Source: Dokdonella_A sp035545255 (lineage in GTDB: Bacteria > Pseudomonadota > Gammaproteobacteria > Xanthomonadales > Rhodanobacteraceae). From it: a DNA stretch of 10,714 bases. The stretch covers positions 1 to 10,714 of the forward strand of contig DASZYR010000080.1 of assembly GCA_035545255.1 (NCBI GenBank), written 5' to 3'. The position numbers and the translations under genes were made by a program. Shown piece by piece: positions 5,352 to 10,714 of the stretch; positions within the stretch are counted from its first letter, which is position 1, and every line of letters begins with the position of its first letter. The notes beneath the pieces are model-generated. The model was not told the origin of the DNA, searched no databases, and saw only the letters and a program-made list of their open reading frames with translations.

Positions 5352-6382
5352 TGCCGGGCGACGCGGTTGGGCCGCTGCCTCATGCGCACGGCGGTCCGCC
5401 GATCGTCGGCCGGTTGCGGGCGGAGCCCGGCGATTTCTTCGTCGAAGAGATCCTCGGCTTCGAGCCCTCGGGCGCTGGCGAGCACGCGTTCGTGCAGATC
5501 GAGAAAACCGGAGCGAACACGGAATGGGTTGCACGGCGTCTCGCCGAGAAAGCCGGCGTTGCGCCGGTCGCGATCGGCTACGCCGGGCTCAAGGATCGCC
5601 ACGCGGTCACGCGGCAGGCCTTCTCGATCCATTTGCCGGGTCGCCGCGATCCCGACTGGTCCGCGCTCGCGATTCCCGGCGTGCGCGTCATGTCGGCGAG
5701 CCGTCACGATCGCAAGCTGAAGCGCGGCATCCATCGTGGCAACCGCTTCCGCATCCGCGTGCGCGACGTCGAGGGATCGCGCGATGCCGCCGGGCAGCGC
5801 CTCGACGCGATCCGCGCGCGCGGCGTTCCGAACTATTTCGGCGAGCAGCGCTTCGGCATCGACGAGGGCAATCTCGCGCGGGCGCGCGAGCTCTTCGCCG
5901 GCCGAAGGATGCCGCGCGCGCAAGCCGGATTCGCGATCTCGGCCGCGCGCTCGCTGCTGTTCAACGCGGTTCTCGCCGATCGCGTCGCGGCACGTCATTG
6001 GGACCGCGGGCTCGACGGCGAGGTCTGGATGCTCGCGGGCACGCATTCGATCTTCGGTCCTGAAGCCTTGACCGACGAGCTCGCGCGCCGCCTCGCGGCG
6101 TTCGACATCGACCCGACCGGCCCTCTCTGGGGCGCTGGCGAGCTCCGGACGAGCGGACACGTTCGCGAGATCGAGCAGCGTGCGATCGCTCCGTTCGGCG
6201 ATCTCGCCGACGGTCTTGCGAAGGCCGGTCTCGTTCAGCAACGCCGGGCGCTGCGCCTGCCGGTGCAGAACCTCGAGCACGCATGGGAGCACGACGGCTC
6301 GCTGGTCGCCGAATTCGAGCTGCCGGCGGGCTCGTTCGCGACCGTCGTGTTGCGCGAGCTGTGCGATGCGGCCGCCGCCTGA
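5351..6382 (+). CDS. truD: tRNA pseudouridine(13) synthase TruD
   Basis: TruD converts uridine 13 of certain tRNAs to pseudouridine and belongs to the TruD class of pseudouridine synthases. The 343-residue product shows RAEPGDFFVEEILGFEPSG near the start, then the catalytic motif GYAGLKDRHAVTRQAF with Asp82 as the expected nucleophile (Asp80 in E. coli). It also has HRGNRFRIRVRDV, the family signature NYFGEQRFG at residues 161-169, and the closing block FELPAGSFATVVLRELCD. The TRUD insertion domain lies between residues of about 150 and 300. The ATG was chosen because it overlaps the ispF stop by one base (TGATG) and gives the normal N-terminus; in-frame sequence upstream lies inside ispF. 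Neighbours in the same order are known from Xanthomonadales genomes. No terminator-like hairpin follows the TGA. Confidence 0.96.
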   Translation: MPGDAVGPLPHAHGGPPIVGRLRAEPGDFFVEEILGFEPSGAGEHAFVQIEKTGANTEWVARRLAEKAGVAPVAIGYAGLKDRHAVTRQAFSIHLPGRRDPDWSALAIPGVRVMSASRHDRKLKRGIHRGNRFRIRVRDVEGSRDAAGQRLDAIRARGVPNYFGEQRFGIDEGNLARARELFAGRRMPRAQAGFAISAARSLLFNAVLADRVAARHWDRGLDGEVWMLAGTHSIFGPEALTDELARRLAAFDIDPTGPLWGAGELRTSGHVREIEQRAIAPFGDLADGLAKAGLVQQRRALRLPVQNLEHAWEHDGSLVAEFELPAGSFATVVLRELCDAAAA

Positions 6383-6440
6383 AACCGGCAAGACGCACCG
6401 AATGCGCGACAAACGGAACTTCGCGGGCGCGAGGCGGGGC

Positions 6441-6446
6441 TATAGT
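6441..6446 (+). promoter_or_regulatory. candidate -10 element for the small lipoprotein gene
   Basis: TATAGT lies in the 120-base gap between truD and the small lipoprotein gene, in otherwise very GC-rich sequence, and matches the -10 consensus at five of six positions. The best upstream -35 is a poor CTTCGC at 6419-6424 with a 16-base spacer. Transcription would begin near 6453, giving a leader of about 50 bases. The call rests on the -10 alone. Confidence 0.4.
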
Positions 6447-6502
6447 GCCGGTGCGGCGTCTGCGATCGTCGCGTGACGCCGCATGACGATGCGGAGGACA
6501 CG

Positions 6503-6724
6503 ATGAAAACGCTAACAGCAGCGGCAGCGACTGTCCTGTTTCTCGCGCTTTCGGGTTGCGCGACCACGGCTGGCCAGAACGGCTTCTCGCGAAGCCGCAT
6601 GGACGAGGACATCGATCTCGGCAAGGTCATCGCGGTCAACGAGTGGGCCGTCCGGCGGCACGCGTCCGTCGTCTGGGTCAACTATCCGAAGAAGCCTGCG
6701 CATCTCAAGAACGACGAAGGCTGA
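6503..6724 (+). CDS. small predicted lipoprotein, function unknown
   Basis: The gene encodes 73 residues. The N-terminus is a classic lipoprotein signal: MKT, a hydrophobic stretch TAAAATVLFLAL, then the lipobox LSGC with Cys19 as the lipidated residue. Ala at the next position predicts outer-membrane sorting. The mature part is about 55 residues and contains the compact sequence MDEDIDLGKVIAVNEWAVRR followed by HASVVWVNYPKKPAHLKNDE; I recognise no domain in it. The ATG at 6503 was chosen because GGAGG (6493-6497) sits five bases upstream and the signal peptide begins there; an in-frame ATG at 6473 would add ten polar residues in front of the signal. It follows truD by 120 bases with its own likely promoter, and converges with the smr-like gene, whose stop is 12 bases away. 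It is probably real, but its role cannot be told from sequence. Confidence 0.8.
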   Translation: MKTLTAAAATVLFLALSGCATTAGQNGFSRSRMDEDIDLGKVIAVNEWAVRRHASVVWVNYPKKPAHLKNDEG

Positions 6725-6729
6725 CCGCG

Positions 6730-6749
6730 CGCCGGCTCAGGCGCCGGCG
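6730..6749. terminator. weak candidate bidirectional terminator hairpin
   Basis: CGCCGGC (6730-6736) and GCCGGCG (6743-6749) form a 7-bp, all-GC stem with a 6-base loop, between the convergent lipoprotein gene and the smr-like gene and overlapping the last codons of the latter. No T tract follows on either strand, so a Rho-independent function is uncertain; in such GC-rich DNA a stem like this can arise by chance. Confidence 0.25.
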
Positions 6750-7279
6750 AGCAGCACGATCACGGCGCCCGTCCCGCCCTGCGCAGGCCGCGCGGAGGCG
6801 TAGGCGAGCACGTCCTTGCGCCTGGCGAGCATCGACGCGGTCATCCGCTTCAGCACGGGGCCGTCGGCGCGCGAGCGCAGGCCCTTGCCGTGGATGATGC
6901 GAACGCAGAATTCGCGTTCGGCGATCGCCTCGTCGAGGAACGCGCGGATCGCCTCGCGCGCGACCGCGATCGTCATCTCGTGGAGGTCGAGTTCGGCGCG
7001 CACGCTGAAGTCGCCGCGCCGCAACCGCTTCAGCAGCCTCGGCGGCTGTCCGGGTTTCAGGTAGTGGATTTCCTCGCCGACTTCGATAGCGGTCGGGTCG
7101 ATCGCGTGCACGAGCAACTCGTCGCGCACGGCCGCTTCGTCGCGCAGGGATTGCGCGGCGTCCGGTGCGGGAAGCGGTCGCTGCGGCGGCGGCGCGATCG
7201 CGTGCTTCAGCGGACGCACCCGGCCGATCGCGTCGCGGAACAGGCGCGCATCGTCTTGCTCGTCATCGCCGGCGTTCAT
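6737..7279 (-). CDS. Smr domain protein, SmrB-like nuclease
   Basis: The 180-residue product resembles E. coli SmrB (YfcN, 183 residues), an endonuclease that cuts mRNA between collided ribosomes so that trans-translation can rescue them. The N-terminus has the ALFRDAIGRVRPLKH-like block shared by this family (here ARLFRDAIGRVRPLKH). LKRLRRGDFSVRAELDLH leads into the Smr domain at about residues 94-178. The DLH motif is intact with His100, but the glycine that usually follows is Glu (DLHE). The HGxG motif is present as IIHGKG at 129-133, and the end is LAYASARPAQGGTGAVIVLL. It is the only minus-strand gene in the window, converging with the lipoprotein gene and diverging from surE. Upstream on the minus strand, TGCTAGCCT looks like an extended -10; if used, the mRNA would be nearly leaderless. 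No ribosome-binding site is seen. Confidence 0.92.
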   Translation of the reverse strand: MNAGDDEQDDARLFRDAIGRVRPLKHAIAPPPQRPLPAPDAAQSLRDEAAVRDELLVHAIDPTAIEVGEEIHYLKPGQPPRLLKRLRRGDFSVRAELDLHEMTIAVAREAIRAFLDEAIAEREFCVRIIHGKGLRSRADGPVLKRMTASMLARRKDVLAYASARPAQGGTGAVIVLLAGA

Positions 7280-7321
7280 GGCGCGAACGAGGCTAGCAGA
7301 AACGCGACGCGCGACGTTTCG

Positions 7322-7472
7322 TTTTTCCCCTCTCCCGCGTGCGGGAGAGGGCAGGGTGAGGGCATTCAGAGTGATGCGCCCGACGAACGTCGGCCTGACG
7401 AACGTCAGAATGCCTCGTCGAACCCGCTCGTCCTCGCGCCGGCCCTCTCCCCGAAGCGGGCGAGAGGAAAAG
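7322..7472. repeat. long imperfect inverted repeat made of two palindromes, between smr and surE
   Basis: This element fills half of the 313-base gap between the divergent smr-like and surE genes. The left palindrome is an 11-bp perfect stem, CCCTCTCCCGC (7328-7338) with GCGGGAGAGGG (7341-7351), followed by CAGGGTGAGGGCATTC. The right palindrome (7444-7467, CCTCTC...GAGAGG with an inner CCCG/CGGG stem) is preceded by GAATGCC at 7408-7414, so the two halves face each other: GGCATTC at 7361-7367 pairs with GAATGCC. Inside is a direct repeat GACGAACGTC at 7382-7391 and 7397-7406. The flanking 7280-7321 and 7473-7592 hold the start regions of the two genes. No transposase or RNA gene is visible. 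Confidence 0.85.
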
Positions 7473-7505
7473 CGTTTGCGCGTCGGGCGTCATGTCCGAA
7501 TCCGC

Positions 7506-7511
7506 TACAAT
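7506..7511 (+). promoter_or_regulatory. candidate -10 element for the surE operon
   Basis: TACAAT, preceded by GC and followed by T, matches the -10 consensus at five of six positions and lies 82 bases before the surE start codon, just beyond the paired palindrome. A TTGCGC at 7476-7481 is too far upstream (24-base spacer), and nothing good sits at 17 bases, so the -35 is weak or absent. It would drive surE and, by overlap, pcm and the genes after it. Confidence 0.4.
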
Positions 7512-7592
7512 TCGCTGTTTCGCGAACCATGCGCGCGTTCGCGGCGCGCTCGTTCGTGCGAGCCCGGCGAGTGGCGCGGAATCAAGGAAATC

Positions 7593-8369
7593 ATGCGAGT
7601 CCTGGTCAGCAATGATGACGGTGTCGACGCTCCCGGTTTGCGCGTGCTGGCCGATCGGCTCGGCGAGGTCGGCGAGGTCACGGTCGTCGCGCCGGACCGC
7701 GATCGCTCCGGCGCGAGCAATTCGCTGACGCTCGATGCGCCGATCCGCGTGACGCGGCTCGACGACGGGCGCTACCGCGTCGCCGGCACGCCGACCGATT
7801 GCGTGCATCTCGCGCTTTCGGGGTTGCTGCCGCACGAGCCCGACATCGTCGTCTCCGGCATCAACAATTCGGCCAATCTCGGCGACGACGTGATCTATTC
7901 GGGAACCGTTTCGGCCGCGATGGAAGGCCGCTTCCTCGGTTTCCCGGCGATCGCGATCTCGCTTGCGAGCGCCGACCACAAGGGCGCCCATTACGACAGC
8001 GCGGCCGCGGCCGTCTTGCTGCTGATGCGCAAGCTGCTCGTCGATCCGCTGCCGGCCGACACGATCCTCAACGTCAACGTGCCCGATCGGCCGTGGCGCG
8101 AGATCGCGGGCTTCGCCGTCACGCGGCTCGGCCGGCGTCATCGCAGCGAGCCGTGCGTCGCGCAGAGCGATCCGCGCGGCCGTCCGGTCTACTGGATCGG
8201 ACCGCCCGGCGAAGCCGAGGACGACGGTCCCGGCACCGATTTCCACGCGATCCGCGCAGGACAGATCTCGATCACGCCGATCCACGTCGATCTGACGCGC
8301 TATCAGGCGCTCGAAAAAGTCTCGGGATGGGTCGCCTCGCTCGAGCCAAGGCTCGGCAGCGCGGCATGA
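7593..8369 (+). CDS. surE: 5'/3'-nucleotidase SurE
   Basis: SurE is a metal-dependent phosphatase that removes phosphate from nucleoside monophosphates and short polyphosphates, linked to survival in stationary phase. The 258-residue product starts MRVLVSNDDGVDAPG, with Asp8 and Asp9 as metal ligands. Ser39 is in RDRSGASNSLT, and Asn91 is in VSGINNSANLGDDVIYSGTV, completing the metal site known from SurE structures. Further family blocks are GTPTDCVHLALSGL, AAMEGRFLGFPAIAISL, ILNVNVPD and the ending FHAIRAGQISITPIHVDLTR. The ATG has AAGGA at 7584-7588 with 4 bases of spacing; the frame stays open further upstream, but that sequence is repeat DNA and has no family support. The stop overlaps the pcm start (ATGA), an arrangement also found for surE and pcm in E. 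coli. Confidence 0.97.
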   Translation: MRVLVSNDDGVDAPGLRVLADRLGEVGEVTVVAPDRDRSGASNSLTLDAPIRVTRLDDGRYRVAGTPTDCVHLALSGLLPHEPDIVVSGINNSANLGDDVIYSGTVSAAMEGRFLGFPAIAISLASADHKGAHYDSAAAAVLLLMRKLLVDPLPADTILNVNVPDRPWREIAGFAVTRLGRRHRSEPCVAQSDPRGRPVYWIGPPGEAEDDGPGTDFHAIRAGQISITPIHVDLTRYQALEKVSGWVASLEPRLGSAA

Positions 8370-9040
8370 GCGGCCTGCGTCCCGATCCCGCTTCCCGGGG
8401 ACTCGGCATGACCTCGCAGCGCGCGCGCGACCGCCTCGTCGAGCGGCTTGCGGCCGAGGGCATCCGCGATCGCCGCGTTCTCGACGTGATCCGCCAGCTG
8501 CCGCGCCATCTCTTCATCGACGAGGCGCTTGCATCGCGCGCCTACGAGGATACGGCGCTGCCGATCGGACAGGGACAGACGATCTCGCAGCCCTGGGTCG
8601 TCGCACGCATGACCGAGGCGCTGATCGAGCACGGCATTCCGCAGAAGGTGCTCGAGATCGGCACCGGCTCGGGTTATCAATGCGCCGTGCTCGCGATGCT
8701 CGTCGGGAAAGTCTGCACCGTCGAGCGCATCGAGGAGCTGCTGCGCAACGCGCGCCGACGGTTCCGCAAGCTCGGACTCTCGAACATCCGCTCGCGCCAC
8801 GCCGACGGCCGGCTCGGCTGGCCCGAGGAAGCGCCGTTCGACGCGATCATCCTGACGGCCGCGGGTGCCGAGCTCGACGAGGCGCTGCTCGATCAGCTCG
8901 CGCCGGACGGCTGCCTCGTCGCGCCGGTCGGTCCGCCCGGCCGGCAGACGCTGCTGCGCCTTCGCGGCGTCGAGAACGAATGGCTGCGCGAATCGCTCGG
9001 CGCGGTGAGCTTCGTGCCGCTGCTCGGCGGCGTCGCCTGA
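8366..9040 (+). CDS. pcm: protein-L-isoaspartate O-methyltransferase
   Basis: Pcm methylates isoaspartyl residues that form in ageing proteins, starting their repair; it is cytosolic and uses SAM. The product is 224 residues from this start. Clear blocks are PRHLFIDEALASRAYEDTAL, PIGQGQTISQPWVVARMTEA (substrate region), SAM motif I VLEIGTGSGYQCAVLA, CTVERIEELL, RHADGRLGWPEEAPFDAIIL and LVAPVG. I used the ATG that overlaps the surE stop as ATGA; it gives a 14-residue leader, which I recall also in Xanthomonas Pcm. An internal ATG at 8408 has a better ribosome-binding site (GGGGA at 8398-8402) and would give 210 residues, close to E. coli (208), so both starts remain possible. The gene ends in TGATG, which opens a 13-codon mini-ORF leading to the next gene. 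Confidence 0.96.
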   Translation: MSGLRPDPASRGLGMTSQRARDRLVERLAAEGIRDRRVLDVIRQLPRHLFIDEALASRAYEDTALPIGQGQTISQPWVVARMTEALIEHGIPQKVLEIGTGSGYQCAVLAMLVGKVCTVERIEELLRNARRRFRKLGLSNIRSRHADGRLGWPEEAPFDAIILTAAGAELDEALLDQLAPDGCLVAPVGPPGRQTLLRLRGVENEWLRESLGAVSFVPLLGGVA

Positions 9041-9081
9041 TGCGCGAATCGATTTCGGCCGACCGGGGAACCGCGCCGTGA
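9040..9081 (+). other. 13-codon mini-ORF coupling pcm to the next gene
   Basis: An ATG that overlaps the pcm stop (TGATG) opens a 13-codon frame encoding MRESISADRGTAP. Its TGA at 9079-9081 overlaps the GTG start of the YqaA-family gene (GTGA). No strong ribosome-binding site precedes it. It may act only as a ribosome bridge across a 37-base gap, or may be chance in GC-rich DNA; the peptide resembles nothing I know. Confidence 0.3.
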
Positions 9082-9683
9082 AGGTGTTCAAACCGCTTTA
9101 CGAGAGCGCGTTGCGCTGGGCCGCGCATCCGAAGGCGCCTTGGTATCTCGCGCTCCTCAGCTTTGTCGAGGCGATCATCTTTCCGGTCATGCCCGAGGTC
9201 ATGCTGGCGCCGATGGTGCTCGCGAAGCCCCGGCGCTGGGCGCGCTACGCGACGCTGAGCCTCGCGTGCTCGATGATCGGCGCACTGGTCGGCTATGCGC
9301 TCGGGCACTTCGCATTCGATGCGGTGCGGCCGATGCTCGACGAGCTCGGCTGGCTCGCGCGCATCGACACGCTCGTCGGCGAGATGCAGGGCGATCTCGC
9401 CGCGCATCCGTGGAAGGCGTTCTGGCTGCTGGTCGCGGCGGGCTTCGTCCCCGTGCCGCTCAAGGTGTTCACGTGGGCGTCCGGCATCGTCGGCATGCCG
9501 CTGGCGCCGTTCATCGGCGGCATGATCATCGGGCGCGGCAAGCGCGTCTTCCTCGTCGCCGGCCTGATCCGTCTCGGCGGTCCGAAGGCGGAGGCGGCGC
9601 TGCATCGCTGGATCGAGCCGATCGGATGGGTAGCAGCGATTCTTCTCGTCGGCGTGTTCGTTTACTTTAAATACATCCGATAA
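9078..9683 (+). CDS. YqaA-family (DedA-like, COG1238) inner-membrane protein
   Basis: The 201-residue product is a multi-pass membrane protein related to YqaA and, more distantly, to DedA/SNARE-associated transporters, some of which flip lipids; its substrate is not known. A hydrophobic N-terminal hairpin contains LALLSFVEAIIFPVMPEVML, where FPVMPEVMLAP corresponds to the LPGNSEVVL block of E. coli YqaA. Further spans are near YATLSLACSMIGALVGYALG, FWLLVAAGFVPVPLKVFTWA, LAPFIGGMIIGRGKRVFLVA and the C-terminal WVAAILLVGVFVYF. It is longer than E. coli YqaA (142 residues) and resembles the form I recall from Xanthomonadales. The GTG start follows GGGGAA at 9065-9070, with 7 bases of spacing; a second in-frame GTG lies at 9084. 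It lies 37 bases after pcm and 9 bases before nlpD. Confidence 0.86.
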   Translation: MKVFKPLYESALRWAAHPKAPWYLALLSFVEAIIFPVMPEVMLAPMVLAKPRRWARYATLSLACSMIGALVGYALGHFAFDAVRPMLDELGWLARIDTLVGEMQGDLAAHPWKAFWLLVAAGFVPVPLKVFTWASGIVGMPLAPFIGGMIIGRGKRVFLVAGLIRLGGPKAEAALHRWIEPIGWVAAILLVGVFVYFKYIR

Positions 9684-9692
9684 ACTGTTGGC

Positions 9693-10586
9693 ATGAAAAG
9701 GGATTGCTGGCGGAATATCGTCCTGGTCGCCGCGCTCGCCGTCGTTATCGGCGGATGCGCGTCGACCGGGCCCGCGCCGGTCGAGGACCGCAGCCTCAAT
9801 CCTTCGCCGCGCTCCCGTCCGGCAGCACCTGCATCGCGGGCGCCGTCCGGCGGCGCGACCTATCGCGTCCAGCGCGGCGACACGTTGTACAGCATCGCCT
9901 TCCGGCACGGCGTCGACTATCGCGAGCTCGCCGACTGGAACGGCATCGCGCCGCCTTACACGATCTATCCCGGCCGTGAGCTGCGGCTCGCGTCGCCACG
10001 TGCGGCGACCCGTGCGGCTATGCGGCCGGCGCCGGCGCCCGCTTCGCCATCCGTTGCGCGGGTGGCGCCATCCGCTCCGAAACCCCCCGCGATCACCCCC
10101 GCGCCACCGCCGCCGTCCGCGAACGCCGGAACGCCCTCGCGCGTCGGACCGCCGAACGCACCGCCGCCGGCCGTCACACCACCGTCGCCCCCGCCCGAAG
10201 CCGCGCCGAGCGGCGACATCGCCTGGCGCTGGCCCGCCGACGGATCGGTGGTCGGCGGCTACGTCGCCGGAGATCCGATGCGTCAGGGCATCGACATCGC
10301 AGGCCAGGCCGGCGCGCCAGTCCGCGCCGCGGCCGATGGGACCGTCGTCTACAGCGGCAACGGCCTCATCGGCTACGGCGAGCTGATCATCGTCAAGCAC
10401 AATCCGGCGTTCCTCTCGGCGTACGGCCACAACCGCAAGCGCCTCGTGCAGGAAGGCGAGCGCGTCAAGGCCGGCCAGACGATCGCCGAGATGGGATCGA
10501 GCGGCGCGAGCCGGGACGAGCTGCATTTCGAGATCCGCAAGAACGGCAAGCCGTCGAATCCGCTCGATTATCTGCCGCGTCGTTGA
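9693..10586 (+). CDS. nlpD: NlpD-like murein hydrolase activator lipoprotein
   Basis: NlpD is an outer-membrane lipoprotein that activates the amidase AmiC to split septal peptidoglycan. The 297-residue product has a signal peptide with lipobox IGGC (Cys22) and Ala at the next position, predicting outer-membrane sorting. A LysM domain follows at 57-99 (YRVQRGDTLYSIAFRHGVDY), then a long Pro/Ala-rich linker at 100-174 and a LytM/M23 domain at 176-295. Two of the zinc-site residues of active M23 peptidases are replaced: Arg197 at the His of HxGxD, and Glu276 at the first His of HxH. Asp201, His246 and His278 remain. This degenerate pattern is that of E. coli NlpD, so it is an activator, not an enzyme. 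ATG follows the YqaA-family gene by 9 bases without a clear ribosome-binding site; TAAACT at 9681-9686 could be a -10. In many gammaproteobacteria rpoS follows; that region is outside the window. Confidence 0.95.
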   Translation: MKRDCWRNIVLVAALAVVIGGCASTGPAPVEDRSLNPSPRSRPAAPASRAPSGGATYRVQRGDTLYSIAFRHGVDYRELADWNGIAPPYTIYPGRELRLASPRAATRAAMRPAPAPASPSVARVAPSAPKPPAITPAPPPPSANAGTPSRVGPPNAPPPAVTPPSPPPEAAPSGDIAWRWPADGSVVGGYVAGDPMRQGIDIAGQAGAPVRAAADGTVVYSGNGLIGYGELIIVKHNPAFLSAYGHNRKRLVQEGERVKAGQTIAEMGSSGASRDELHFEIRKNGKPSNPLDYLPRR

Positions 10587-10652
10587 GAGCGCCTCGTCGT
10601 TCCATCCGCCGTTCCCGCTCCGTATCTCTCCGTCACCCACCCAACCTCTGCC

Positions 10653-10714
10653 GTCATTCCCGCGAAAGCGGGAATCCATGTTCGCTTTTGCCGGTATCGG
10701 CAAGATGGGTTCCC
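10653..10714. repeat. partial paired palindromic repeat downstream of nlpD, cut by the window end
   Basis: The left arm begins GTCATTCCCGCGAAAGCGGG and contains a perfect 8-bp hairpin, ATTCCCGC (10656-10663) and GCGGGAAT (10668-10675), closed by a GAAA tetraloop. After a loop that has its own 6-bp hairpin (TTGCCG/CGGCAA, 10688-10703), the right arm starts with ATGGGTTCCC at 10705 and is cut off at base 10714. The layout matches the element at 4670-4750, including a shared GCTTTT in the loop. The preceding 10587-10652 shows no gene or clear terminator. Confidence 0.85.

Noticed and set aside
2055..5534. A very long open frame (over 1100 codons) on the minus strand
   Set aside because: It lies opposite hicBA, eno, ftsB, ispD, ispF and part of truD. 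Its composition is Arg/Ala-rich without domains, as expected from codon bias on the other strand of GC-rich genes.
7290..7299. Minus-strand TGCTAGCCT as the smr promoter
   Set aside because: It fits an extended -10, but no -35 is present and it would imply a nearly leaderless transcript, so it was not listed as a separate feature.
7328..7351. The strong 11-bp stem as a transcription terminator for smr or an upstream gene
   Set aside because: The T run (7322-7326) precedes the stem on the plus strand, and the stem lies upstream of both flanking genes, so it is not placed to end either transcript.
7362..7414. The paired direct and inverted repeats as a small CRISPR or att site
   Set aside because: Only two short direct copies, 15 bases apart, inside an inverted repeat; no spacer array, integrase or cas gene nearby.
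7278..7592. An upstream extension of the surE frame by 105 codons
   Set aside because: It would translate the repeat element; the internal ATG at 7593 has a good ribosome-binding site and starts the conserved SurE sequence.
8847..10703. A 618-codon open frame on the minus strand
   Set aside because: It runs opposite pcm, the YqaA-family gene and nlpD and includes translated repeat sequence. No recognisable protein; a shadow frame.

Overview
The window is GC-rich, gene-dense chromosomal DNA from a gammaproteobacterium, most likely of the order Xanthomonadales (Lysobacterales). The pointers are the gene order kdsA, eno, ftsB, ispD, ispF, truD, smr-like, surE, pcm, YqaA-family, nlpD; the NlpD and FtsB sequences; and the long N-terminus of Pcm. 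The family or genus cannot be read from the sequence. Most of the window is conserved housekeeping DNA; no RNA genes, insertion sequences with a transposase, or CRISPR arrays were seen.

Region 1 (1-792) is the 3' part of kdsA, for synthesis of the lipopolysaccharide sugar Kdo. Region 2 (793-2340) is an accessory stretch between kdsA and eno. It holds a small single-span membrane protein of unknown function, an FkbM-type SAM-dependent methyltransferase, and a compact hicB-hicA toxin-antitoxin pair. Its base composition differs from the core: my hand counts give about 53% GC in the small membrane gene, about 58% in hicBA and about 64% in the methyltransferase, against about 72% in part of eno.

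Region 3 (2364-6382) is a tightly packed forward run: eno (glycolysis and RNA degradosome), ftsB (divisome), ispD and ispF (MEP isoprenoid pathway) and truD (tRNA pseudouridine synthase). It is interrupted only by a paired palindromic repeat and a heptamer repeat between ispD and ispF. Region 4 (6383-7592) has a small predicted lipoprotein gene, a convergent Smr-domain gene on the minus strand (SmrB-like, ribosome-collision nuclease family), and a 313-bp divergent intergenic region carrying a second kind of paired palindrome. Region 5 (7593-10586) is a forward run of surE, pcm, a YqaA-family membrane protein gene and nlpD, linked to stationary-phase survival, protein repair and cell separation. 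The window ends inside another copy of the first palindromic repeat family.

Nothing here is a clearly new multi-gene system. The parts most worth a second look are the accessory insertion (orphan membrane protein plus FkbM enzyme next to kdsA, and a toxin-antitoxin pair lying only 24 bp before enolase), the three paired-palindrome elements, and a 13-codon mini-ORF that links pcm to the next gene by overlapping start and stop codons.
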